A stretch of DNA of 10,815 nucleotides from Bacteroidota bacterium (GCA_023427575.1 JAEZAY010000340.1:1-10815), one strand, 5' to 3'; positions 1-7,746 are shown, counted from the stretch's first letter. Numbers and translations are program-made. Notes: generated from the letters alone by a model not told the origin.

Positions 1-680
1 TATACAGAGTTATAGTTCAGGGTTCTGAAATTCAATAACTCTGTTGTAAGGCTGCGGTTTAATGGAAAAGATGAACCATAGCCGGCTCCGGAACCCAGCG
101 GGTTTTTATTTGCCACCATATACGCCGCCGCCATCATTTCAAGATCGTCGGTAAGACTTTCAGCATAAGCGCCTAACCATAATCCAAAGGAAGATGGCAT
201 GGCAATCTGCAGATGCGTATAACCAGGAAGTAATTTATCTTTAAGCTCTTCACTTCTGCGAATCAGCAGGTCAAAAAGCTGGCTTACATGATCTTTAATT
301 TCCAGGATTTCGGCCCGGATATAAAGTTTAATATCTACAGCAACCTGGTCGTTGCGACTGCGTCCGCTATGGATTTTTTTTCCGGCATCTCCGATTCTTT
401 CTGTAAGCAGGATCTCCACCTGTGAATGCACATCCTCCACTCCTTCTTCAATCCGGAATTTTCCCTGCCTGATTTCTTCGAGGATGGCAGACAAGCCGCT
501 TAGAATGGCATCTCTGTCTTCCTCCGCAAGCAGGTTCACCTGCTGCAGCATTTTTACATGGGCCATCGACCCAAGTACATCCTGTTCCGCCAACAGCAGA
601 TCAAATTCTTTATCTCTACCAACTGTAAACGTTTCCACCATTTCGGAGGTATCCGTATTTTCCTTCGACCAGAGCTTCAT
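1..680 (-). CDS. argH: argininosuccinate lyase, N-terminal half (cut by window edge)
   Basis: Argininosuccinate lyase splits argininosuccinate into arginine and fumarate, the last step of arginine synthesis, in the cytoplasm as a homotetramer. Only the first 226 codons are in the window; the frame is still open at position 1. The start MKLWSK is the classic ArgH N-terminus. Visible family motifs are EDVH near residue 82, HSGRSRNDQVA at 104-114 (fumarase/aspartase superfamily substrate-binding block), THLQIAMPSS at 155-164 and NPLGSGAGYGSSFPLNR at 193-209. The GSS...P..NP signature would lie beyond the edge. Family members are about 450 residues, so roughly half is present. It is the last visible gene of the arginine operon, 19 bases after the M20 deacylase stop, with no Shine-Dalgarno sequence. 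The identification is secure; the completeness of the gene cannot be judged. Confidence 0.96.
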   Translation of the reverse strand, partial: MKLWSKENTDTSEMVETFTVGRDKEFDLLLAEQDVLGSMAHVKMLQQVNLLAEEDRDAILSGLSAILEEIRQGKFRIEEGVEDVHSQVEILLTERIGDAGKKIHSGRSRNDQVAVDIKLYIRAEILEIKDHVSQLFDLLIRRSEELKDKLLPGYTHLQIAMPSSFGLWLGAYAESLTDDLEMMAAAYMVANKNPLGSGAGYGSSFPLNRSLTTELLNFRTLNYNSV

Positions 681-699
681 TGATTCTGTTTTAATGCTG

Positions 700-1788
700 T
701 TATGCCTGGGCACCTTTAACCAGCGGTTCCAGTAATTGTATGTATAAGCGGATCCCCTGCTTTATTTCATCAATATATATAAATTCATCTGCAGTATGAC
801 TTCTGGCCGAATCGCCGGGACCCATTTTTAGTGCATAAAAAGGCATAAGGGCTTTATCGGATGTTGTGGGCGATCCATAGGTTTTTCTTCCCAGTGCCAG
901 CCCCGATTGAACCAGCGGGTGATCTACAGGAATCGAAGTAGACCGCAGCCTGGTACTTCTTGGCACAATTACCGAACTAATATTATTGCCGATTACGTCC
1001 AGCACTTCTTCAAAGGTATAAAGTTCATTCACCCGGGCATCTACAACAAACTGGCATTGTGCAGGAACAATGTTATGTGCTTTATTATCGGTGCTGATTA
1101 CCGTTACACTCATCTTCACGGGACCAAGCAGGGGAGATACTTTCGGAAATTTATATAGTTGGATCCAGTTTATGTCTTTCATCGCTTTATACAGGGCATT
1201 CTCGCCTTCTTCCCTGGCTGCATGTCCTGCTTTGCCATTGGCAGTGCAGTCAAGGACCATTAAGCCACGCTCAGCGATTGCCATCTCCATCTGGGTTGGT
1301 TCGCCCACGATGGCGCAATCTATTTTATTCAGATAGGGAAGCGTTTTTTCAATGCCGTCATAGCCTGAAATTTCCTCTTCGGCGGTGGCCGCCAAAGCAA
1401 GATTGTAGCGGGGGTTTTCCGAATGATAGTAATACAGAAAGGTTGCAATGAGCGAAACCAGCGGACCACCGGCATCATTACTTCCCAGGCCGTATAATTT
1501 TCCATCTTTTACCAATGGTGTAAACGGATCGAGAGTATAGGATTTATTGGGTTTAACGGTATCGTGATGAGAGTTTAAAAGAATAGTGGGCTTATTGCTA
1601 TCGTAATTTTTATTGAAAGCGAATACATTGTTTGCCACTCTGGAATGTTCAATACCATGCGTACCCAGAAACCGGCACAGAATGCCCGCAGTGAAACCTT
1701 CTTCTTTACTGAAGGATGGCGTGGCAATTAATTCTTTAAGCAGAGCAATGGCCTCGTTTTGAAGGTTTTCAATATCATTGTCAATCAT
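700..1788 (-). CDS. argE: M20-family N-acyl-citrulline/ornithine deacylase (ArgE type)
   Basis: A 362-residue dinuclear zinc deacylase of the M20/ArgE/DapE family. Expected metal and catalytic positions are all visible: H74-x-D76 in SHHDT, D105 in GSNDAGG, the E138-E139 pair in ATAEEEISG, E163 in VGEPT and H331 in RSHTADEF. The lid/dimerisation domain lies around residues 175-285, with GKAGHAA near 185. Because the transcarbamylase in this operon works on acylated ornithine, the likely substrate is N-acyl-L-citrulline (probably N-succinyl-citrulline) rather than N-acetylornithine; this is inferred from context, as in the Xanthomonas and Bacteroides pathways. It lies between argB (22-base gap) and argH (19-base gap), co-directional. 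The family is certain; the exact acyl chain and substrate are not, and the original annotation of such genes as N-acetylornithine deacetylase may be misleading. Confidence 0.93.
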   Translation of the reverse strand: MIDNDIENLQNEAIALLKELIATPSFSKEEGFTAGILCRFLGTHGIEHSRVANNVFAFNKNYDSNKPTILLNSHHDTVKPNKSYTLDPFTPLVKDGKLYGLGSNDAGGPLVSLIATFLYYYHSENPRYNLALAATAEEEISGYDGIEKTLPYLNKIDCAIVGEPTQMEMAIAERGLMVLDCTANGKAGHAAREEGENALYKAMKDINWIQLYKFPKVSPLLGPVKMSVTVISTDNKAHNIVPAQCQFVVDARVNELYTFEEVLDVIGNNISSVIVPRSTRLRSTSIPVDHPLVQSGLALGRKTYGSPTTSDKALMPFYALKMGPGDSARSHTADEFIYIDEIKQGIRLYIQLLEPLVKGAQA

Positions 1789-1810
1789 AATAAAACTTTA
1801 AGTTGAAAAC

Positions 1811-2599
1811 TCAGGCAACAATGGATGTGCCGCTCTTATGGGCGGTTAGTAATTCCAGTTCTTCTGCCTTTCCGATAATCACCCTTTTCACACCTGAATG
1901 GATAGCCGAAAAAGCATTGTCCAGTTTGGGAATCATGCCGGCGAAGATCCGGCCGCTGCTTTTCAGTTCGGCGTACGTATTTGCATTGATCTCGGGAATA
2001 ACTGTGCTTTCATCATTTATATCCGTAAGAACGCCCGCTTTTTCAAAAGAATAAATTAATTCTACATAAAAAGCCATGCTTAATGCTCTTCCTATTTCCT
2101 GGGCAATGGTATCGGCATTCGTATTAAGAATCTGCCCATTCATATCGTGCGTTAACGGAGCTACAATGATAGCCAGATCGGAGTGCAAAAGTGTGCTGAA
2201 CAATTCGGTGTTTACCGAACGCACATCACCAACATAACCGTAATCTATAGCCGCATTTTTTCTTTTTTCTGCCAGAATCAGATTCCCGTCGGCACCACAA
2301 ACTCCCATTGAATTGCAGTTCACTGATTGCAATTCTGCCACAATTCTTTTATTAATATAGCCGCCGTACACCATCGTTACGATCTTCAGGGTTTCAAGGT
2401 CTGTGATTCGCCGTCCTTCCACCATCTGTTGAGGAATGTTCAGATTTTCTGCCATCCTGGTTGCCAGCCTGCCTCCGCCATGAACAAGAATTTTTTTTCC
2501 TTTCAGCGCTGCAAACTTTTTCAGAAAATCAGAAAGCCGTAATTCATCATCAATGATGTTTCCCCCGATTTTAACAACGTATAATATCTCTTTGTCCAT
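1811..2599 (-). CDS. argB: N-acetyl/N-succinyl-glutamate kinase
   Basis: Amino-acid kinase family enzyme that phosphorylates the gamma-carboxylate of N-acylglutamate with ATP, the second step of arginine synthesis. In a 262-residue protein the motifs are K10-IGGN (ATP phosphates), HGGGR at 40-44 (substrate loop), GRRITD at 62-67, NTNADT at 159-164 and GMIPK with K225. I chose the ATG at 2599 because the protein then begins MDKEILYVVKIGG, directly at the first core strand. A more upstream ATG at 2656 would add 19 residues running backwards into argF' and lacking any family feature. With the chosen start the gap to argF' is 11 bases. The protein has no N-terminal helix ahead of the core, the part that arginine-inhibited hexameric NAG kinases carry, so it is probably of the arginine-insensitive kind (inference). 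Whether it prefers acetyl- or succinyl-glutamate cannot be read directly. Confidence 0.95.
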   Translation of the reverse strand: MDKEILYVVKIGGNIIDDELRLSDFLKKFAALKGKKILVHGGGRLATRMAENLNIPQQMVEGRRITDLETLKIVTMVYGGYINKRIVAELQSVNCNSMGVCGADGNLILAEKRKNAAIDYGYVGDVRSVNTELFSTLLHSDLAIIVAPLTHDMNGQILNTNADTIAQEIGRALSMAFYVELIYSFEKAGVLTDINDESTVIPEINANTYAELKSSGRIFAGMIPKLDNAFSAIHSGVKRVIIGKAEELELLTAHKSGTSIVA

Positions 2600-2610
2600 C
2601 CTGTTTTGGC

Positions 2611-3564
2611 TTAGGTTGATTGTAAGATCCGGCTTAATACAGCCTGTGCAGCCCAAACCCGGTTTGAAGCCTGAAGGGTTACGATGCTGTTGGGTCCATC
2701 CAGGATTTCATCGCTCAGCTCAACATTCCGGCGCACGGGAAGGCAATGCATCACTTTGGCGTTATTGGTGCCGCGCAGCTTTTCATCCGTAATCATCCAA
2801 CCCGGATCATTGCTGTAAATTCTTCCGTAATCGTGGAAGGTGCTCCAGTTCTTTACATATACAAAATCAGCATCCGCAAGGGCTTCTTCCTGGTTGTTTG
2901 TTATAGTGGCATTTTTTGTGAAGGTTGAATCAAGATCATAATCTTCCGGATGTGAAATCACAAAATCAGCTTTGCCCCATGCGTTCACCCACTGTGAAAA
3001 ACTGTTTGCAACGCATTGCGGCAAAGCTTTTACATGCGGCGCCCAGGTAAGAACAACCCTGGGTCGGGTATTTTGTTTCATTATTTCGGTAATCGTTATC
3101 AGATCCGTAAGGCTTTGCAGCGGATGCAGCGTAGCGCTTTCAAGGCTTACTACCGGTATGCCGGCATAGCGGATAAACTGGTTTATGTAGAGCTCGCTGT
3201 AGTCATCCTCGCGGTTCTTCAGTGATGGAAAAGTTCGGATGCAGAGTATATCAAAATATTTACCCATAATGGGCGCTGCATCCTTAACATGTTCCACCGT
3301 ATTTCCGCTCATGATGGCTTCTTCTTCAAACTCAAGCGTCCATCCTTCCTGGCCAACATTAAAAACAATGGCCTCCATTCCCAGGTTCTGCGCGGCAATC
3401 TGCGTACTTAAGCGGGTACGCATGCTTGGATTCAGGAACAGAAGTCCGATCCTTTTATTAAGGCCAAGCTGCCGGTTTTTATACGGGTCTTTTTTATATT
3501 CCAGAGCTTCCCTGATTAACTGGTCAATATCGGAAACATCAGATACAGAAATGAAGTTTCTCAT
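2611..3564 (-). CDS. argF': N-succinylornithine carbamoyltransferase (SOTCase type)
   Basis: Transfers the carbamoyl group from carbamoyl phosphate to the delta-amine of N-acyl-ornithine, giving N-acyl-citrulline. The 317-residue protein shows the transcarbamylase carbamoyl-phosphate motif S47-M-R49-T50-R51, the HPLQ motif at 147-150 and HCLP at 273-276. It aligns without gaps over the first 90 residues with my recollection of the Bacteroides fragilis SOTCase, including the Trp75 region (GWTLE) and the EH pair after position 90. It has neither the SMG loop nor other features of ordinary ornithine carbamoyltransferase. Position 90 is Val, where B. fragilis SOTCase has Pro and Xanthomonas N-acetylornithine transcarbamylase has Glu92; Val there favours succinyl specificity by published mutagenesis of the Xanthomonas enzyme. 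Its start overlaps the argD stop by four bases (ATGA), a translational-coupling arrangement. SOTCase versus AOTCase is the only real ambiguity. Confidence 0.93.
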   Translation of the reverse strand: MRNFISVSDVSDIDQLIREALEYKKDPYKNRQLGLNKRIGLLFLNPSMRTRLSTQIAAQNLGMEAIVFNVGQEGWTLEFEEEAIMSGNTVEHVKDAAPIMGKYFDILCIRTFPSLKNREDDYSELYINQFIRYAGIPVVSLESATLHPLQSLTDLITITEIMKQNTRPRVVLTWAPHVKALPQCVANSFSQWVNAWGKADFVISHPEDYDLDSTFTKNATITNNQEEALADADFVYVKNWSTFHDYGRIYSNDPGWMITDEKLRGTNNAKVMHCLPVRRNVELSDEILDGPNSIVTLQASNRVWAAQAVLSRILQST

Positions 3565-4727
3565 GTAGTGGCTGCTTGTTTTAACTGGTTTTGAAGTTGA
3601 TGAATTTCCGCTTTTAGTGCAGAAAGAAACTGGTCGGCCTCGGTTTTTTCTAGGCTGAGAGAAGGCAACAAACGGATGACATTTGGCCTGGCCTCACCAG
3701 TGAAGATTTTATGTTTAAACAAAAGATTTTTACGAAGATCTTTTAAATGCGCCGGTACATCAAAGCCTATCATAAGTCCCCGGCCCCGCACATTTTCAAT
3801 CTCGGGGATTTTCGATAATTCATTCATCAGATATTCCCCGCGCACCCGCGCGTTTTCAATCAGGTTTTCCTTTTCCATCACCTCAAGAACCGCCAATGCT
3901 GCCGCGCAAGCCAGATGATTCCCGCCAAAGGTGGTACCAAGCATGGAATGTTTTGAAGCGATATGCGGGGCGATGATTATTGCGCCGATCGGAAACCCAT
4001 TTCCCATGCCCTTTGCCATTGTATAGATATCAGCATTCACCTCCGCATGATCAGCCGAGAAAAATTTTCCCGATCTGCCATATCCGCATTGTACGCTATC
4101 GGCAATAAAAACAGCGCCATATTCAGTGCACAAGGCGCGGATCTTTTTCAGAAAAGCGTTTCCGGCTACCTGGATCCCGCCAACACCCTGAATTCCTTCA
4201 ATGATAACAGAAGAAATTTCGGAACGATGGGTTACAAATGCCGTTTCAAGCGCCTGTTCATCATTAAAAGGAAGAAAGATGATTTTATCCGTTTCATTTA
4301 CCGGCGCAACAATGGAGGGGTTATCGGTTGCTGCAACAGCCAGGGAAGTACGGCCATGAAATCCTTTCCTGAAAGCAATCACCTTTTTCCGGCCGTTATG
4401 GAATGATGCCAGCTTTAACGCATTTTCATTTGCTTCTGCTCCCGAGTTGCAAAGGAACAGCTGATAATCTTCTTTGCCGGAGATTTTTCCCAGTTTTTCC
4501 GCCAGTTGCTGCTGTAAAGGAATTTTGATAGAATTGGAATAGAATCCTACCTGATTTAACTGATCGGTAATTCGCTTCACATAATGCGGGTGTGTATGGC
4601 CGATAGAAATCACTGCATGACCACCGTACATATCCAGATATTTCGTGTCATTTTCATCCCATACATAGGAGCCGGCCGCCTTTACAATGGTAATATCATT
4701 GATGGGATATACATCAAATAGTTTCAT
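3561..4727 (-). CDS. argD: N-acyl-ornithine aminotransferase (class III PLP enzyme)
   Basis: PLP-dependent aminotransferase converting N-acylglutamate semialdehyde to N-acyl-ornithine with glutamate as amino donor. In 388 residues: GGHAVISIGHTHP at 35-47, the phosphate-binding NSGAEANE at 94-101, KGFHGRT at 121-127, D210 (pyridine nitrogen) in ADSVQCGYGRSG, and the Schiff-base lysine K239 in MAKGMGNGFPIGA. TTFGGNHLA at 265-273 and the carboxylate-binding Arg352 in VIRLLPSL complete the fold. Two positions depart from the usual consensus. The motif normally written EPxQGEGG reads EGIQGVGG, so Val182 replaces the Glu that pairs with the carboxylate Arg in characterised ornithine-type aminotransferases, and DEVQ reads DSVQ. 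These may be lineage traits. A 57-base gap with an inverted repeat separates it from argC upstream, and it overlaps argF' by four bases downstream. Context makes ArgD the firm choice over lysine, GABA or succinylornithine catabolic paralogues. Confidence 0.94.
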   Translation of the reverse strand: MKLFDVYPINDITIVKAAGSYVWDENDTKYLDMYGGHAVISIGHTHPHYVKRITDQLNQVGFYSNSIKIPLQQQLAEKLGKISGKEDYQLFLCNSGAEANENALKLASFHNGRKKVIAFRKGFHGRTSLAVAATDNPSIVAPVNETDKIIFLPFNDEQALETAFVTHRSEISSVIIEGIQGVGGIQVAGNAFLKKIRALCTEYGAVFIADSVQCGYGRSGKFFSADHAEVNADIYTMAKGMGNGFPIGAIIIAPHIASKHSMLGTTFGGNHLACAAALAVLEVMEKENLIENARVRGEYLMNELSKIPEIENVRGRGLMIGFDVPAHLKDLRKNLLFKHKIFTGEARPNVIRLLPSLSLEKTEADQFLSALKAEIHQLQNQLKQAATT

Positions 4728-4742
4728 TCAAGAGGAGTTTGT

Positions 4743-4782
4743 GGTGAAGACTTCCCTTTCGGCCCAGATAATTTACTTCACC
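4743..4782 (-). repeat. 7-base inverted repeat in the argC-argD gap
   Basis: GGTGAAG (4743-4749) and CTTCACC (4776-4782) are perfect complements separated by 26 bases, occupying most of the 57-base gap between the argC stop and the argD start. Transcribed from the minus strand it would give a hairpin starting two bases after the argC stop. There is no U-tract, so it does not look like a terminator. It could stabilise or process the mRNA at this one wide junction in an otherwise tight operon, or be chance. Confidence 0.4.
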
Positions 4783-4784
4783 GG

Positions 4785-5771
4785 TTAAAAATAATTGGCC
4801 TTCAGCTTAAGGCCGGTACGTTCTTCAATTCCGAACATAAGATTCATATTCTGTACCGCCTGTCCGGAAGCTCCTTTCAGCAGGTTATCTGTAATAGAAT
4901 GAATAACGGCTTTGCTGCCCACTTTTTCAATCTGGATCAGGCATTTATTGGTATTAACCACCTGTTTCAGAAATACAGGCATCTCGCTGATATGAGTGAA
5001 GGCTGCATCGCGGTAATATTCGGCATATAAATTCTTCAACTCCTTTTCATCCAGCTCGCAGTCGATCAGTGAACTGATAAAAATACCTCTCGAAAAGTCG
5101 CCGCGCCAGGGAACAAAGTTTAACTCAATGGATGGTTCCTGCTGAAACTGCAGCAGCGACTCGCCAATCTCATTCAGGTGCTGATGAGTGAGCGTTTTGT
5201 ATGCCTGGATATTATTACTTCGCCACGAAAAATGGGAAGTGGGTGAAAGCCCCTGGCCAGCGCCGGTTGATCCGGTAATGCCAGTGGTATATACATGTTT
5301 TAAAAGCCCGGCTTTTGCAAGGGGAAGAAGCCCCAGTTGAATGGCGGTGGCAAAACATCCGGGATTGGCGATATTCGCCGCCGAGCGGATTTTATCACGG
5401 TTTAACTCTGGTAGCCCGTATACAAAATTCCGGGTTCCGATAGATGACCGGGATGAAAGCCTGAAATCCTGTGAAAGATCTATGATGCGGATCTTGTCTG
5501 AAACAGGGTGTGCCTCCAGAAATTTTCGGGCATCGCCATGTCCAACACAAAGAAACAGCACATCAATATCATCATTCATTTCTTCACTGAACTTCAGATC
5601 GGTTTCGCCTAACAGATCAGAATGCACGTCATGAACATAATTTCCTGCATTGCTTTTACTGTGTATAAAAGAAATCTGAACCTGTGGGTGATTAATCAGC
5701 AACCGGATCAACTCGCCTCCGGTATACCCGGCGCCTCCAATAATTCCAACATTAAGGTTTTGCATTCGCAT
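4785..5771 (-). CDS. argC: N-acyl-gamma-glutamyl-phosphate reductase
   Basis: NADPH-dependent reductase making N-acylglutamate semialdehyde from N-acylglutamyl phosphate, third step of the pathway. The 328-residue protein has the Rossmann motif GIIGGAGYTGGEL at 9-21, catalytic Cys139 in ANPGCFATA, TGSTGAGQ at 166-173 and the C-terminal KGASGQAVQNMNLMFG at 299-314. The segment that usually reads P-H-L-x-P with an active-site His is PWRGDFSRGI at 221-230 here, so Trp222 replaces the His; RGI itself is conserved. The start overlaps the argG 3' end by 20 bases. A second ATG two codons in (MQNLNVGIIGG) is equally close to the Rossmann motif, so the first two residues are uncertain. The stop is followed by an inverted repeat and then argD. 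Confidence 0.95.
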   Translation of the reverse strand: MRMQNLNVGIIGGAGYTGGELIRLLINHPQVQISFIHSKSNAGNYVHDVHSDLLGETDLKFSEEMNDDIDVLFLCVGHGDARKFLEAHPVSDKIRIIDLSQDFRLSSRSSIGTRNFVYGLPELNRDKIRSAANIANPGCFATAIQLGLLPLAKAGLLKHVYTTGITGSTGAGQGLSPTSHFSWRSNNIQAYKTLTHQHLNEIGESLLQFQQEPSIELNFVPWRGDFSRGIFISSLIDCELDEKELKNLYAEYYRDAAFTHISEMPVFLKQVVNTNKCLIQIEKVGSKAVIHSITDNLLKGASGQAVQNMNLMFGIEERTGLKLKANYF

Positions 5772-6960
5772 TCGCTTTTACCTGGTGATAGATCATGGTT
5801 TGATTGCCGAAAATTTTACTGAATCCACGAACGTCTTCACCCGTCCAGCCACTGTTCATTTCACCATATTTTCCAAAGCGGCTGCTCATCAGATCATAGG
5901 GAGATTCGATCCCTGTCACAACGAAACGGTAAGGCATGAGCTGAACAAATACATCTCCGGTAACATTGCGCTGCGAACTTTCGAGATAAGCCTCAATATC
6001 GCGCATTACAGGATCCAGAATCTGCCCTTCGTGTAACCAGTTTCCATAAAATTGCGCCAGCTGATCTTTCTGCGTAAGCTGCCATTTTGTTAACACATGT
6101 TTTTCAAGGGCGTGATGCGCTTTAAGTATTACCATTGGAGCTGCCGCTTCAAAACCAACCCGGCCTTTTATGCCGATAATGGTATCGCCAACATGAATAT
6201 CTCTTCCGATACCGTAAGGGCCGGCAATCGTCTGAAGATACTGAATGGCTTCAGAAGGATGGTCAAAATGAGCATCATTTATTTTGCGGAGTTCTCCTTT
6301 TTCAAAACTTAGCTTTATTTCCTGTTCTCCGGATGAACTTACCTGCGTAGGCCAGGCTTCTTCGGGTAGCATTCCCCGTGAGGAAAGTGTTTCTTTGCCA
6401 CCAACGCTTGTTCCCCATAAACCTTTATTGATCGAGTACATCGATTTTTCAAAGTTCATGGCCACATTTTTTTCTTTCAGATAGCTGATCTCCTGTTCCC
6501 GGCTTAGCTTCAGGTCCCTGATGGGGGTAAGGATTTCGGTGCCGGGAATCATTATGTTGAAGATCATGTCAAAACGAACCTGGTCGTTGCCGGCACCGGT
6601 GCTTCCGTGTGCAACGGCCACCGCGTTCAGGTCACGTACATGGTCGGCTATATGTAAAGCCTGGCTTAATCTTTCTGCGCTTACGCTTAAGGGATAGGTA
6701 TTATTCTTAAGAATATTACCATAGATAAGATATTTTATAATGGAATCATAATAGGTTTTCACCGCATTTACCGTGGAATGTGATTTTACTCCCAGCGCGT
6801 AGGCGTGCTGCTCAATAAAATCCAGTTCTTCTTCCGTAAACCCGCCTGTATTTACAATGATGCTGTGAACCTCATAACCCAGATCTTCTGCCAGGTACTT
6901 TACGCAAAATGAAGTATCAAGCCCGCCGCTAAATCCAAGAACTACCTTTTTTTGACCCAT
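5752..6960 (-). CDS. argG: argininosuccinate synthase
   Basis: ATP-dependent ligase joining citrulline and aspartate to argininosuccinate. The 402-residue length is normal. The N-terminal PP-loop SGGLDTS at 11-17 binds ATP, and HGSTGAGNDQVRF at 118-130 is the citrulline/aspartate-binding block. Later come SINKGLWGTSVGG at 176-188 and PYGIGR. The segment YPLSVSAERLSQA at 89-101 replaces the usual YPL-G-T-S-x-A-R, which marks a divergent ArgG branch that I associate with Bacteroidetes. It is the second gene of the operon, 32 bases after the GNAT stop, and its end overlaps argC by 20 bases. Placing it ahead of the earlier-acting argC, argD, argF' and argB means that gene order does not follow pathway order. 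Confidence 0.96.
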   Translation of the reverse strand: MGQKKVVLGFSGGLDTSFCVKYLAEDLGYEVHSIIVNTGGFTEEELDFIEQHAYALGVKSHSTVNAVKTYYDSIIKYLIYGNILKNNTYPLSVSAERLSQALHIADHVRDLNAVAVAHGSTGAGNDQVRFDMIFNIMIPGTEILTPIRDLKLSREQEISYLKEKNVAMNFEKSMYSINKGLWGTSVGGKETLSSRGMLPEEAWPTQVSSSGEQEIKLSFEKGELRKINDAHFDHPSEAIQYLQTIAGPYGIGRDIHVGDTIIGIKGRVGFEAAAPMVILKAHHALEKHVLTKWQLTQKDQLAQFYGNWLHEGQILDPVMRDIEAYLESSQRNVTGDVFVQLMPYRFVVTGIESPYDLMSSRFGKYGEMNSGWTGEDVRGFSKIFGNQTMIYHQVKANANAKP

Positions 6961-6992
6961 GATTTATCTGTTTTAAACGTATGAACTCTTCA

Positions 6993-7691
6993 CTATAAAT
7001 TAAAAAAATAATGCAGGATGGATTTTGGTTTTCCTGCGCCCCCTTCCTTTTTCAAAAAAGGTTTCAGCAACTTCCATTGCTTAATGCGCATAAAGCGCTC
7101 GTACAGTTTGGAATGTTTCGTAAAATCTTCCTTTGTTTCTTCCGGCTCATAATGGTCTTTCGGATCGTACAACATTCCGGTGCAAAGACAGTTTTTACGA
7201 TCCTTGCTCATCAGAATATCATAGTTCACACAGCTTTTGCAGCCGGCCCAGAAAGCTTCATCCTGTGTTAATTCGGAATAGGTAACCGGTTCATACCCCA
7301 GTTCAGAATTTATCTTCATTACTGCCAGACCGGTAGTAAGACCAAAAATTTTCGCTTCCGGATATTTCTTTCTGCTTAACTCAAAAATCTTTTTCTTGAT
7401 CTGTTTGGCAAGCCCTCCTTTTCGGAATGCCGGCGCAACGATCAATCCGGAATTGGCAACATATTCGCCATGGCTCCAGGTTTCAATATAGCAGAAACCC
7501 GCCCAAATGCCTTCCTCGGAAAAAGCGATCACCGCTTTTCCTTCACGCATTTTCTGAGTGATGTACTCGGGCGTTCTTTTAGCGATACCGGTGCCCCGGG
7601 CCTGAGCGGAAGAAGCCATCTCTTCACATATGATGGTTGCAAATCCTTCATGGGATTGATTTGCAATGAGTACCTGAAATTTATTTTGCAT
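6993..7691 (-). CDS. GNAT-family acyltransferase heading the arginine operon; likely glutamate N-acyltransferase
   Basis: A 232-residue GNAT protein. The acyl-CoA-binding segment LIVAPAFRKGGLAKQI at 83-98 carries the R-x-x-G-x-A pyrophosphate loop (R90, G93, A95), preceded by strands around AVIAFSEEG and GFCYIE. Past the GNAT core is a tail with C151-x2-C154 and C168-x-C170, a possible metal site, followed by a basic C-terminus. An in-frame TAA directly before the ATG fixes the start. As first gene of an arginine operon that has no argJ and no kinase-fused or classical argA, its most economical role is N-acylation of glutamate, succinyl-CoA being the expected donor given the SOTCase downstream. 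That role is inferred from position and from the pathway gap; the substrate cannot be read from the sequence. It follows the 5' leader described separately and precedes argG by 32 bases. Confidence 0.8.
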   Translation of the reverse strand: MQNKFQVLIANQSHEGFATIICEEMASSAQARGTGIAKRTPEYITQKMREGKAVIAFSEEGIWAGFCYIETWSHGEYVANSGLIVAPAFRKGGLAKQIKKKIFELSRKKYPEAKIFGLTTGLAVMKINSELGYEPVTYSELTQDEAFWAGCKSCVNYDILMSKDRKNCLCTGMLYDPKDHYEPEETKEDFTKHSKLYERFMRIKQWKLLKPFLKKEGGAGKPKSILHYFFNL

Positions 7692-7746
7692 TTATTGCTA
7701 GCTAAAAAATGGAAAAGGTCAGTGCAGTACACTGGATAATTGCCGA

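Noticed and set aside
352..735. Plus-strand frame of 127 codons opposite argH.
   Set aside because: It is the antisense shadow of the clearly coding argH frame and has Ser/Cys-rich shadow composition.
2600..2656. Longer argB start at 2656 adding 19 residues (MGCTGCIKPDL...).
   Set aside because: It would overlap argF' by 46 bases, and the added residues match no kinase feature; the ATG at 2599 begins exactly at the fold.
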